Part shown: in pieces, positions 35,201 through 45,153 of the stretch
Layout of the letters: each line of letters begins with the position of its first letter
Numbering within the stretch: position 1 is the first letter of the stretch
Assembly (NCBI GenBank): GCA_964019335.1
Contig: OZ025692.1
Span: 441,501-505,500 of the forward strand
DNA: 64,000 nt
From: Diplonema japonicum
Lineage: Eukaryota; Euglenozoa; Diplonemea; Diplonemida; Diplonemidae
Direction: 5' to 3'
Program-made: the position numbers and the translations under genes
The notes under the pieces: generated by a model
What the model was told of the DNA's origin: nothing
The model's database searches: none
The model's input: only the letters and a program-made list of their open reading frames with translations

Positions 35201-37321
35201 GGGGGGGGGGGGGGGGGACAAGGCATGTTTGTGTGGAACAACTCACATACATTTTCCCTGTCCTTATCATTCAATCCCCCACTCTTTTTTTTATATTTTT
35301 TTTATTTTTTTTTCCTTTGAGAATGCAGCTCACCAGCGATGCGAGAGAAAAAATTCTCATCCCCCCCCCCCATTTAATAGACAGGTAGAAGCCAAAGGAC
35401 AAACGTAGGGGGGGAAGTAAACACATCAAAAATTCAACCTTTTTTTTGGGGGGAGGGGTGTAATATTATTATTGGAAGTAGGGTTTTGTTGTTAAAATAG
35501 CACTCCCCCCCACACCCCACAACACGGAAGAAGAAATAATTGGTTTTGCTCCTCTCTCCTTTTTTTTACCCCCCTTTTTTTTTCTCTCTCTCTCTTCCCT
35601 CACTCGGCGAGACGCAACGGCGACCGGGCCTTTACAACGAAAGAGAAAAAAAAAACAAAAGGAAGAAAAAAAAAAAAAAAAGTAAACAGCAAATATCTTG
35701 GGTGAGAAAAGGTATGGATTACACCAAAATAACAGCAAAGAAAGTAACGTGGAATGCCTATAAGAAGTAGTGAATTATGCGAATATGCGTTTATATACAA
35801 ATTCCTTCTGAAATCCAAAAGAAAAAAAAAACCCCGAAAAGTTCTTCTTTTTTTTTTTCTTTCTTTTTTTTTTTTCAAATCATATGCAATTGTAAGATCC
35901 AACAATGGGGATTTGTTACAGGAGAAAGAAGGAAAAAAAAAAAAAAAAAAAAAAAAAAAAACGAAGGTATTTCCCCGCCAAAGGGTGTTTTGTGTGCTAG
36001 GTGTGGTCTACCTAGTGCGGGGAGAAAAGAAAAAAATGGAATGAAAGAAAGAAGGGTGAGGTGAATAACAAGAACGGAAGGGGTGAATAAAGGGGGGGGG
36101 GGGGGGGGGGGGTTTGACCAGCTCTTCTGCTTCGGTCGATTAAAAAAAAGGGAAAAGAAGAATTGCGAGGCTTTCTTTAAAGATTTGCAGTGCGAAATGA
36201 AGAGAAAAAAAAGAAGAACTTTCTTCAAAGGTATGTGGTGTTTTTTTTCTTGGGGGGGGGAAAGATGGAGCTTTAATGAGAATTCGGGGCGCCAGAAGAA
36301 GAAGAAAAAAATCTTTTTTTTTTATTAAAAATCCCTTCCGTTTCTTTTTCCTCCCTTTAAAGTTCAAACAGATAGGTAAAACAAAAAAAACAAAAAAAAA
36401 CACAAAAAAAAAAGGGGAAACAAAAAGGGAGGCAGAGATGCGCTGCCAGTTGTTGGCATCATGCACAAGAAGCAAACTAACGAGGGAACTTTAAGGGAAG
36501 GGGGTGTGCGAAGAACACTAACATCAGGCTTGAGGGGGGAGGGGGAGAAAAGAAGTTTTTTTTTTCTCTTTTTGTTTTGCTTAATGCGACGATTTATAAT
36601 GAGCCACTATAAGTTCCTGTTGGTGTTTCAAAATACGGCCCTAAATAAACCAAAAATCTGTCACTACTCTTTGTCAAAAAATCGGGTATTTGATTTCTTT
36701 TTTTCTTTCCGATGAGAAAAAAAAAAAAAAAATAGTAGCACCTAACGTCTTAATGTACCCCCCAAAAAAGCGTATTTTTTGTGGGGGGGGGATCACATAC
36801 AACCCTCTATAACTTTTTTGCGCTTCCAGTGATAGAATTTTTGGAAAGATAAGGCCATCAAGGAAATAAATAAATAAAAGAAAAAATGCAAGTAATAATA
36901 TTAAAAAAAAAAAGAAGAATGATAAGACGGGTAGCACAGCGTGGGAAAACTTGATTTTTTTTGTCCCCCCCCCAGCCCCGTCTTAGCTTTGCATTCCTTT
37001 CCCGGGGAAGAGAGAAAAAAAAATAATAAAAATAAAAGAGGGAGGGGAGAAAAAAAAAAGGTTTGACTTGAATTCCGTAAAACCCGTTTTTTTTTTTTCC
37101 CATTAACTTTTGTAGCACCATCCCTCCCCCATTTTTTTGTAAAGCATAAAAAAAAGGAAGGGGGGGGGGGGTGGGGAGAAAAAAAATCTCGTGGGTGGTG
37201 GTATTTTTTTTTTTTGTGGTTAAAAAAAAAAAAGCAAATAAATAGTGGTCAAAAAAAAAAGGAGAAATCTCTCTCTTGGCCGATGTGATTAAATAATAAT
37301 AAATAGAAAAGTGGCCATGGG

Positions 37322-37353
<32 letters not shown>

Positions 37354-37380
37354 CTTTTCCCGTTCTTCTCATCTTTTAAT

Positions 37381-38382
37381 TCACGCAGCTTTACGTTCTA
37401 ACTTGGCGCCATAGCGCTGTTCGACCTTGCCCACCTCATCTGGAAGGCGCACACGAAGATTTCGCATCTTGCCAGAAGCACACATGACGTCTGACCCGTC
37501 CAGCGCTTGGCAGGCGTGGTCAGCATCCACGGTGTTAGCAAACCTAATGAAGGCTACCCCATCAGAGTGCTTACGGGAATCGAGCACCTTCCCCGAACGG
37601 ATTTCCCCATACTCGCGGCACAGGGACAGGAGGTCATCCACATTGAGTTCTTTGCCGAACCCGCCAATGTAAACAGTGTTGGACTTGCGGTGCTCTGACG
37701 ACCGCCTTCCATAGTTCATGACCACCGCAGCGGGGCTGGGATCGTCGGAAGTGGGGGTCGGGATGAGCTGACCAGACTGCAGCAGTGCTTTCTTCGGTCC
37801 ATCTGCCTCCGTGAACTCCACAAATCCGAACCCCCTGCTCCGCCCTGTCTCCTTGTCCATCACCACATGCACACGAGACACCACTCCGAACTCGGAGAAC
37901 AAAAGCTTCAAACCGCCTTCATCCATCCCAAGCGGAAGGTTAGTAACTATCAGGTTCCTGCCGTCCACCCATGCCCCGGGGCGGACTACGTACGGTGCCT
38001 TCTTGTCCTTCACCTCGTTGTCGATTGTCGGGACTGTGGAGTTCGCCACCGCAACTGGAACAGCTGACACTGGTACAGGTGCAGCCGTGGAGACCAGTCC
38101 ACTGATGTTGGCATTGGTGAGGCCCCTATACATTGCCTGTTGTTGGATCGTCGCCTGTTGTTGGATGGTAGCTTGCTGCTGCATTGTGGCCTGGTTGATT
38201 TGGTTCAACTGCAGGTTCGGGAACGGTGCCTGCAGCCCGCCGCTCATCACGGGCACGTACGTCACGGGCATCAACTGCGGCTGCTGCATCATCATCAGAG
38301 GGAACTGCGCACCGTTGCTAAGCCCGCTGTTGAGGCTGTTGCTCAGGTCGCTGTTCACACCAATCTGTCCGGCGGGAAGCAT
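37381..38382 (-). CDS. RNA-binding protein with Gln-rich N-terminus and two RRMs
   Basis: A 333-residue protein. Residues 1-130 are low complexity, rich in Gln, Asn, Met and Pro, with an imperfect QQQATI repeat at about 68-90. RRM1 starts near 152 with RNP2 LIVTNL and has the strong RNP1 RGFGFVEF. RRM2 (about 237-310) has RNP2 VYIGGF and a weaker RNP1 GVAFIRF. Such proteins bind single-stranded RNA and in euglenozoans commonly control mRNA stability or translation, which matters where transcription is polycistronic. Specific targets cannot be inferred. The gene begins 97 nt after the upstream stop codon, with a clear acceptor between them. Confidence 0.88.
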   Translation of the reverse strand: MLPAGQIGVNSDLSNSLNSGLSNGAQFPLMMMQQPQLMPVTYVPVMSGGLQAPFPNLQLNQINQATMQQQATIQQQATIQQQAMYRGLTNANISGLVSTAAPVPVSAVPVAVANSTVPTIDNEVKDKKAPYVVRPGAWVDGRNLIVTNLPLGMDEGGLKLLFSEFGVVSRVHVVMDKETGRSRGFGFVEFTEADGPKKALLQSGQLIPTPTSDDPSPAAVVMNYGRRSSEHRKSNTVYIGGFGKELNVDDLLSLCREYGEIRSGKVLDSRKHSDGVAFIRFANTVDADHACQALDGSDVMCASGKMRNLRVRLPDEVGKVEQRYGAKLERKAA

Positions 38383-38426
38383 TCTTTTTTTTTTTTTTTC
38401 TTTTTTTTTCCTCCGTTTCTTCCTCT

Positions 38427-38451
38427 CTGTAATGCTTACAAAAAAAGGAGG
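38427..38451 (-). other. Candidate trans-splice acceptor of the RRM gene
   Basis: The 97-nt spacer contains CCTCCTTTTTTT followed by GTAAGCATTACAG on the minus strand (AG at 38428-38427), 44 nt before the start codon at 38382. It is the best-formed pyrimidine tract and AG in a short intergenic spacer in this window. Confidence 0.5.
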
Positions 38452-38479
38452 CTTGCTGTGGGGTCATATTATTATCACA

Positions 38480-39370
38480 CTAAGCTAGGCAGTCTTTGTG
38501 AAGCGCTATCTTATCACGGAAGTAAGCAATGCACGCAGCGACGTCCGACTGGTTGTCCTTGGGCGGCTGGAAGACCTTCTGGAGGGAGGGGAAGGAGATG
38601 GTGGGCGGGGGCGGAGAGGCGGGGTAGGCGGGGGGTGCTGCCACAACAAAGAACAACGTCCCGTCCATGAAGGTCAAGGTGTTGTGGTCGTTCCCACAGG
38701 GCTCCCCGAAGGCAGCCACACAGGCAGAGAAAAATGTACTTTGCGTGACTGGCGGGCGGGCGAGAATCTCCTTTCGTTTTGCAAGATAAGCGTCAGTTTC
38801 TTGCACCACCCTGACCCACGACAGGGGGCTAGCGTCGACTGCTGCACCACGCAGCTCCCTCCCGCCATACAGGTTGTACAGCCCATCAGGGCCCTTCAGC
38901 TCTGCTTGGCAGTAACTGTGGCTGAATCGGCTTACTTTTATAAAAGACACCTGAGGCCCTTCCTCCAGTTTGATGACCACTTCCACGGACCCTGTTTGCA
39001 TGTTGTGGCTCACCCTGAACTCGTAGCCAGCCAGCACCTCTGCAAGGACCGCGCCGCACTTCTTATCAGCCATCGCGTACATGTGTTCTCGGTACCGCCG
39101 CACGACGTAGCCCAGAACGGATTCCAGTTCGTTTCTATTTTTTCGCAGCCCGCTTGTGTCCAACCACTTCCCTATGTTAAGGGGTTCTGTCACAACCACG
39201 TCGAGCAAGCCGCCCATTTCTAAATTGTACACAACTTCGAACTTAACAGGTGGTGAGATGTCCTTCGACTCCACCACCAACCTGTCCCACTCACTACCGT
39301 TATGCGACACCTTTTGCGAGACAGAGTACGGTCTGTACTGGGGAGACGCTTGAGGGGATGCTTCAGACAT
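38480..39370 (-). CDS. Uncharacterised protein, 296 aa
   Basis: A complete soluble-looking protein with ordinary composition and no signal peptide or membrane helix. It starts MSEASPQASPQYRPYS. Residues about 95-150 look like a beta-rich segment (SVEVVIKLEEGPQVSFIKV). Near the C-terminus, FMDGTLFFVVAAPPAYPAS followed by PPPPTISFPSL resembles the YPxxPP turn of UEV/RWD-type ubiquitin-conjugating folds. That would fit a BRE/BRCC45-like or other RWD protein, but the hint is weak and I do not assign a function. Confidence 0.7.
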   Translation of the reverse strand: MSEASPQASPQYRPYSVSQKVSHNGSEWDRLVVESKDISPPVKFEVVYNLEMGGLLDVVVTEPLNIGKWLDTSGLRKNRNELESVLGYVVRRYREHMYAMADKKCGAVLAEVLAGYEFRVSHNMQTGSVEVVIKLEEGPQVSFIKVSRFSHSYCQAELKGPDGLYNLYGGRELRGAAVDASPLSWVRVVQETDAYLAKRKEILARPPVTQSTFFSACVAAFGEPCGNDHNTLTFMDGTLFFVVAAPPAYPASPPPPTISFPSLQKVFQPPKDNQSDVAACIAYFRDKIALHKDCLA

Positions 39371-39521
39371 TGGTGGGTGCTTTTTTTTTTTTTGTGTTGT
39401 GTTGTGTATGGGGCACTTTTAGAAACATGAATTTCGTCCGGATATATTAAAATGCCAACACTTTTTCTGAGCAAAAAAAAGGGGGGGGGGGCAGCATGCA
39501 ACCATAGGTACCTGTTGCCGT

Positions 39522-39566
<45 letters not shown>

Positions 39567-40173
39567 CAATTGCGAAGCTTGTTTGCCATGAGGGTGGCAG
39601 GCTTTGCAGCGGAAGCGGGGAAAAAAAGGGTCCAAAAAATGGCATAAAAATAATACGTGTGGCCCCTCCCAAAAGATGTCAAGTATTCCACACACACCAC
39701 TTTCCACCCCGTTGGCAGCATGTGGTTTGCACACGCATTTTAAAAATAAAACAAATGGCGCGCATTGTGACCTACATGGTGTCCAAGCTTAGTCGGCCAG
39801 TCTGCACACAAAGTGGTGGTATCTAAAGGATCATTGTTGACATTTCTTTTTCCGGGCGAACTCATTTAACTATTTTTACGTGGATAATTATAAAAAAAGA
39901 AGGGGGTGAATGAATAGACAGATGTGCGTAGTTTTAACTCGGGGGGGGGATAAAAATAAAAGTGCTTATAAAGCAGTGTGTTTTGCTTGGTTTTTTTTTT
40001 TTCATTTTTTTTTATTACAACAGGTGAAGGAGAGGTTTTCTTTTTGTTGGTTTCTTTTTTTTTTTTTTTTTTTTTTAAAGAAGAAGAAAATCAGACATTG
40101 GTAACCGAAATGGGTACTACGTGAAAAGATTTCCCTTTTTTTTTTTTTTTCTTTTATCTTCTTTTTTTATTAT

Positions 40174-40776
40174 TTTATTTCACTCTTCAGAAATTACTTC
40201 ACGCACTGGGGGGCCCTTACTTCACGCTAAATCTCATTACTTCACGGTGAAATAATGGCCTGTTTTCCGTGAAGTAATAGGGGGGTTTCCGTTAAATAAT
40301 ATGCCTCGGTAGGCCAATTTTTGGCTCGGTTCGGTTCCCAGTGGGGCTACTTTTTCCTCTCAGTTTGCTATTTCCCCCCAGGTTCAGCTCAATTGGCCAA
40401 CTTTTGCCTCGGCTCAGTTCCAAGTTGGACTACTTTTTCCTCCCAATTTGCCCACTTTTGGCTAGGCCTTGTTCCCAGTTTCTGTGGGTAACTCTTCTGT
40501 GGGTAAGGGTAACTTAGTCAGCTTACCCAAGCACCCCAAAAGACTTCAAAATACCGAAGCAGCAGAAAAAAAGGAGCCAGCGGCCGCGCTAGGTATGGGA
40601 AGGCCTGATTAGAGATGGTGACAGTGGCAATGCCAGCGACAGCGGCAGCTCTTAGTCAACAAAAGGAGGAAAAACAACTTGTATTGTAACCTTTGTAACC
40701 CCTCTCTTGTTGTACCCCTTGTCACCCTGTTGTGCCCCTCGTGGTGAAGTAATTTCAGAGTGTCGTGAAATAAAAC
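40174..40776. repeat. Terminal-inverted-repeat element E1
   Basis: The left end (TTTTATTTCACTCTTC then GAAATTACTTCACG) is mirrored at the right end (40741-40776, complement reading TTTTATTTCACGACACTC then GAAATTACTTCACC). The ATTACTTCACG motif recurs near the left end in both orientations (40193, 40217, 40236 forward; 40248, 40268 inverted). The interior has an approximately 83-bp degenerate tandem repeat (40312-40480) and no ORF of note. It is MITE-like. Confidence 0.75.
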
Positions 40777-40847
40777 CACTTACCTACCGCCAAGTAATGC
40801 TTTACCGACCTCGAGGTAACGGTAAAGTCATTACTTGTAAATAGCTA
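40777..40847. repeat. Palindromic spacer 1
   Basis: CCACTTACCTACCGCC is followed by an inverted repeat: CAAGTAATGCTTTACCG (40791-40807) against CGGTAAAGTCATTACTTG (40820-40837). Then comes TAAATAGCTA. The arrangement matches palindromic spacer 2 after element E2. Confidence 0.75.
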
Positions 40848-41234
40848 TTATTTCACTCTTCGTCATTTTCTTCACTCACTAGGGGCCTCATAATTTAACG
40901 CGAAACGGCCATAATTTAACTAGTTAAATTATGAGATTTTCGAGTTAAATTATGGGGCTTCAGAGTGAAAAAATGGGTCTTGTCGTGGAAATAAATGTAC
41001 CCAACCCCTTGAAAAATCTTTTTGGGGACGGGGTATTTTGACTATTTTTGGCCATCTGAGGCCATTCCAGCCCTTAAAAGTGGGAATAAGTGCTTTACTT
41101 CCCCTTTAAATGCCACGGCGAAATAGCAACCCCATATTACCTTAGGAAAATCCCCAAAAAGGCTGACCTGCGTGAAAAAAAACAGCAGTGAAATCAGTGA
41201 AGAGTGAGTGACTCAAATGACGAAGAGTGAAATA
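40848..41234. repeat. Terminal-inverted-repeat element E2
   Basis: The left end, TTATTTCACTCTTCGTCATT, is mirrored at 41214-41234. The layout follows E1, but the internal motif is ATAATTTAAC: forward at 40890 and 40911, inverted at 40923 and 40944. No coding capacity is visible. Confidence 0.8.
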
Positions 41235-41355
41235 AAACGACTTACTTGCCGCCAAATGAGCCATTATTTAACACTCGTTACTGTTTTTTTGCACGAGGGC
41301 CCGCAGGGAACTCGAGTTAAATAATGACTCATAATTTGTTGACAATAAATAGCTG
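41235..41355. repeat. Palindromic spacer 2
   Basis: ACGACTTACTTGCCGCC, then an imperfect inverted repeat: CAAATGAGCCATTATTTAAC (from 41253) against GTTAAATAATGACTCATAAT (from 41316). It is followed by AATAAATAGCT. A diverged copy in opposite orientation lies at 52715-52905. Confidence 0.8.
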
Positions 41356-41579
41356 TTTATTTTATTTTTCTCCATTATTTCTCCCTTTTTTTTTGTTTTT
41401 GGCGTTGTCATTGAGGGGTGGGGGGGGTTTTTTTTTTCGTTCTGGCTGCGCGCACATCGATACAAAAAGAAATAGAAAGAAAAAAAGGGGAGGGGGGGGA
41501 CGAGGGGAGTGAAAGCACCTAAAAACACAATAAAATTCTTACTAACAAATCTTCGCACGTAGAAAAGAAGAAGAGGCAG

Positions 41580-41720
41580 GGTACTCCACTACTCCCCTTT
41601 TTTTGTTGCTGATCCGGACTGGGGGAGGAATTGAATTACTGGCCCCCTACGTAAGAAAGAGTAGGGCATGTGAGAACCATATTAAGGGACATGCATGACA
41701 TTGTGGATAAATAATAAGAG
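41580..41720 (-). repeat. tRNA-like SINE candidate, copy D
   Basis: On the minus strand an anticodon-like stem (CCTAC..GTAGG) is followed by a T-arm-like stretch, GGGGGCCAGTAATTCAATTC and CTCCCCC. The TTCAATTC core resembles a B box (GGTTCRANTCC). The anticodon loop is too long and the D arm is degenerate, so it is not a functional tRNA. A short A run follows. Confidence 0.35.
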
Positions 41721-42513
41721 AAGAGAAGAGAAGAGAAGGAGAATGGAAGGAAGAAGAAGGAGAGGGGGGGGAAAGAACGATAGTCTAGTATCTAGTGTGT
41801 CTTTCTATTTTCTCTTTCTCCCCCCCCCTTTTTTTTTCTTTTTTAAGTTACACCCTGCATCGTAAGGCTTAATTTTTACAATGGATTTGAAAGTATCGCA
41901 TTCTTGTTCAAAGGGAGGTGACAAGGGGAAATATATAGTGAAGGGGAGAGGGGGGGAAAAAAATATTTAAAAATGCTGATACAAGTGAGTTAATTCAAAA
42001 GAAGAAGAAATTTATGTAGCTTCGAACCAACGAAGGTTCGCCGGCCACCAGGATCAGACAGGGAAAAATCAAACTAATGTGACCGAGGTCTTAGGACCCC
42101 GCTCCTCCCTTTTAGCCCAACGAGACAAACACACAAGGCTAGCTTCACAGTTTATTTTTGTTTTTGTTTTTGTTTTTTTTATACAGAAGAAAAGAAAAAA
42201 GAATTCCCCCACTACTTTATTTCTTTCTTTTTTTTCTTCCTCACCCCCATATAGTCACCACCCAAGCAAAGCACGCAAACGTGGTTTGCGTCTTTTTCTT
42301 TTTTTTTTTTTTCTCTCTCATTTTTGCTTCCCCTTTTTATTCTACAAATAGGTAGGAAGGGGGGGGAGTCAGAACGAAAAATCAAATCAAAACCTTTTTT
42401 TTTCTTAACTAAAACTACAATAAGAAAGGGGGCTGAAAAAGGGGGGAAACAGTGAAATGAAGAGGGGGGGGGGGGGGGGGGAATCACACAAAAGATGATT
42501 GCCGCACGCCGTA

Positions 42514-45153
42514 CTAACGGTAGCCGTTGTAGGGCAGCAGGGGACTGCTGTGGTTGGCGTGCTCTGTGAAGGACCCGTTCGTCGAGTTCGTGAATGAAGT
42601 GGAATCTTGAGGCGGGCGTCGTGTGGAGGGGAAGCCTTGCGAGTCCTGCGACAACCTCCTCCCTAGGACCTGTTTGAAGTCTCTACGCACGTTCCCTGGA
42701 GACAGCTCACACTGTGCGCAAAGCGGCTGGTGCTTGGTAGGCTTGAGCCCCGTGCAGTTCGGGCACATGTGGTGGTAGCAATATGATCCCTCTGCTTCTC
42801 GAGTAGCAGTGCACCCCAGCGACTTGCACTGGTTCTCATGCACCGTGTATGAGCCCTGCCTCTTCGGCTTCGCTTTCTTCGGTGTGGCCACATCACCGTC
42901 CTCGCTGTCAGGCCAGTACTCCTTCAGGACAGGTTCTGTGCCCCGCCGCCTTGTAAGGTATGGGTTGGTTTTGTCATTCCGTCCTGCCTTTGGAGAGGCT
43001 TGTCGGACCGAGATGGGCATGTGCATAGGTGGCGGCGGTGGGGGTGGTGGGATATCCCCCGTCTGCGTGGCAATGGACACCATAGGCGGGGGCGCCTCAC
43101 GTGTGTTGTTGCTGCTGTTGTCTTGTTGTTGGTGTCCTGCTTTGTCAAGCTTGACGCCCACCCTGTACATCGTGGTCTGCATGTGATCAATCTTTGCTGA
43201 CAAACTGTTCACAGACCGCGCCACGTTCTTCCCGCCATCTGGGTCGCGTGTTCTCAGCTTTCCTCTCATGAACAACTTCAGAGCTAGCTCGGCATCTATG
43301 TACTCCCTCGAGGTGTCCAGCCACTCGCGCAGCGTGATGGTCATCATCTTTTTTTTGGTGTCTTCTTCGTTGTTCTTCTTCGCACCCGACATCTTCAGCA
43401 AGAGCAGCAGCACGCCCAGACGCTTCTCGCAGTAGTCGTGGTTGCGCATCTTGCAGAAGGGCACCGGCAGGCGGTCGACGTAGTTGATGAAATCCTTCTT
43501 CAACTGTCTGGGGGACCAGCCTTCTACCTGCGTCTTGTTGTTCTCCTGCACAGAGACGAAGGCGCCTGTGATAATAGCGAGAACCATGTTCAAGATGATC
43601 ATCCATGTGATGATCATGAAAGTCGCCATGTAGAAGCCTGTCCAGTTAGGGTGGATCGCCTTCAGCTCGTCGTAGTACTGGTCCACCTCTGCGGAGATCA
43701 GCAGCCGCAGCAGGTACGCCATTGCAATCCACCATGAAGAGAAGTTCTGGTGGTCCACGCCGTAGAGGGCAGAGCCTCCTATCCCGTACCCCACGAGCAC
43801 AATGATCAAGATCATGAGCATAGCTATCAGGTCTGCCTTTGCCTTGTACAGCGTCTCCGAGAGCACTCCTAGCCTGCCGTTGTACTGCAGGAACCTGAAC
43901 AGCCTGACCCAAGCGAAGACTACAGCAATGCCGACGTAAGTGTTTGCTCTCTCGTATCTGAACCCATAGTTGAAGAGCAGTGTGTACATCTCCTTGTCGT
44001 CTGCAGGCGGCTGCCCGTCGTGCAAATCTGGCCCGTCACGCCACAGCACCATCCTGTAGTAACAGGCGTGGATCAGGATAACTATGAACATCACGTCGTA
44101 CGCATCGTACAGCCCCAGCCACACAGCGTAGTTCATCTGCCGCCGCCTGTAGATGGTAACGATGAGCCCTATGGCGAGCTGTGCGGTCAGCAGCACCATG
44201 ATAACGTCTGCCACGAAGAGGTACCGAAAGTCGTGGGACGTCATGTGCAGTATCTCAAAGGGGTATGCCTTGAGGTTGGCGACGACGGAGCCTGTCGCGA
44301 AGAACTCAATGTAGAAGTGGTTGAGGGCAAAGGCGTCGATGCTGGGGTTGAAGGTCAGCACGTCGATGATCACGCAGCGTGTGGCAGAGTCGATCCAGTT
44401 GTTCAGCTTCAGGAAACTGACATTTGACGATGCGTCTGCCTGCGACTGGCTGAGGGGGAAGGTGATGGTGAAGGCGTCCTCCGACGATGGGTACGTGTGG
44501 AACATGGTGTTCACCGACAGCACGTCGAGCTCAGACCCGTGCACCCAGTTGGGGGCACCGTACGCGTCTTTGCTCATCATGTCGATGTCCCACTCGCCGT
44601 AGCATTCATCGGGGAAGGAGAGGTGCATAGTGCCTTGGATGATGGAGGGCACCACGCACGCACCTGGTTTAACCCGGAACTGCCGCAGCAGGAGGTAGCC
44701 AATAGGGAAGTTTTGATTTTTCGACATGCGGGAGTTGCCATGTCCGTTGTCAAGGCTGAAGACAGCGACAGCTAACTCGGAGTACCAGTCCCAGAAGGTG
44801 TCGACGTCGGAGACGTTCAGGAACTGGTTTGTAAACAGCTCCCTGCGGTTTGCGCTCTCCAGGTGGTAGAGCTCGTTGTACCGCTCGTTCGACAAGCGCG
44901 ACATCCACGGGATGCTGGTGATGGTCGCCAGCAGGAACAGGTACAGCGGCAACACGCGATACGCCCTTGCCTTCTCAATGTCGAACCTCAGTACCCCTAT
45001 CTGGGGCCACAGCCCTACCTCATCGTCAAGGTACAACCCAAGCGCCTCCACCTTGGGCATGATGCCCGCGTGCTCGTTCTCATCTTGCCCCTCGTCCAAA
45101 GGGGTCAACTCGATATCTTTCCCGAAGTCCTGAGAGCTGTCTAAGTGTAACAT
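42514..45153 (-). CDS. Polycystin-2-like TRPP cation channel with C-terminal cysteine module
   Basis: An 879-residue membrane protein. The first helix lies near 63-82. A large extracellular polycystin domain follows (about 100-290) with FWDWYSELAVAVF and TRCVIIDVLTFNPSIDAF, matching the TRAVFIDF region of PKD2 proteins. Five further membrane segments come next. The pore region (about 468-490, NFSSWWIAMAYLLRLLISAE) and the final helix (FMIITWMIILNMVLAIITGAF) fit a TRPP channel, which conducts cations and often sits on flagellar or internal membranes. The cytosolic tail has a poly-Pro run, a TQT motif and a compact cysteine/histidine module (775-815: CKSLGC, YCYHHMCPNC, CAQC) likely to bind zinc. 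No intron was detected. A CCGGCAG acceptor about 70 nt upstream of the ATG follows a long pyrimidine tract. Confidence 0.88.
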   Translation of the reverse strand: MLHLDSSQDFGKDIELTPLDEGQDENEHAGIMPKVEALGLYLDDEVGLWPQIGVLRFDIEKARAYRVLPLYLFLLATITSIPWMSRLSNERYNELYHLESANRRELFTNQFLNVSDVDTFWDWYSELAVAVFSLDNGHGNSRMSKNQNFPIGYLLLRQFRVKPGACVVPSIIQGTMHLSFPDECYGEWDIDMMSKDAYGAPNWVHGSELDVLSVNTMFHTYPSSEDAFTITFPLSQSQADASSNVSFLKLNNWIDSATRCVIIDVLTFNPSIDAFALNHFYIEFFATGSVVANLKAYPFEILHMTSHDFRYLFVADVIMVLLTAQLAIGLIVTIYRRRQMNYAVWLGLYDAYDVMFIVILIHACYYRMVLWRDGPDLHDGQPPADDKEMYTLLFNYGFRYERANTYVGIAVVFAWVRLFRFLQYNGRLGVLSETLYKAKADLIAMLMILIIVLVGYGIGGSALYGVDHQNFSSWWIAMAYLLRLLISAEVDQYYDELKAIHPNWTGFYMATFMIITWMIILNMVLAIITGAFVSVQENNKTQVEGWSPRQLKKDFINYVDRLPVPFCKMRNHDYCEKRLGVLLLLLKMSGAKKNNEEDTKKKMMTITLREWLDTSREYIDAELALKLFMRGKLRTRDPDGGKNVARSVNSLSAKIDHMQTTMYRVGVKLDKAGHQQQDNSSNNTREAPPPMVSIATQTGDIPPPPPPPPMHMPISVRQASPKAGRNDKTNPYLTRRRGTEPVLKEYWPDSEDGDVATPKKAKPKRQGSYTVHENQCKSLGCTATREAEGSYCYHHMCPNCTGLKPTKHQPLCAQCELSPGNVRRDFKQVLGRRLSQDSQGFPSTRRPPQDSTSFTNSTNGSFTEHANHSSPLLPYNGYR

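Larger units (their letters stand above)
33834..37380. other. Long intergenic region with palindromic elements
   Basis: About 3.5 kb without a credible gene. It holds a 34-nt A run (34402-34435), a 444-bp foldback (34596-35039), a GGAAACG-rich palindrome (35037-35200) and many mononucleotide runs. Frames outside these repeats encode low-complexity peptide only. Confidence 0.6.
39371..42513. other. Long intergenic region with repeat cluster
   Basis: About 3.1 kb without a credible gene. It contains a 44-nt T run (39523-39566), the terminal-inverted-repeat series at 40174-41355, a tRNA-like repeat (41580-41720), and a short palindrome around 42024-42041 (CGAACC..GGTTCG). The rest is homopolymers. 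Confidence 0.6.

Noticed and set aside
40174-41355. CRISPR-like array of short repeats
   Set aside because: The repeats are inverted as well as direct, spacers are unequal and related, and the surrounding genes are eukaryotic.
41580-41720. Functional tRNA gene
   Set aside because: T-arm-like and anticodon-stem-like parts exist, but the anticodon loop is oversized and the D arm and acceptor stem do not pair.
42024-42041. CGAACC..GGTTCG hairpin as a tRNA fragment or regulatory stem
   Set aside because: It is only six base pairs with no matching context; it can occur by chance.
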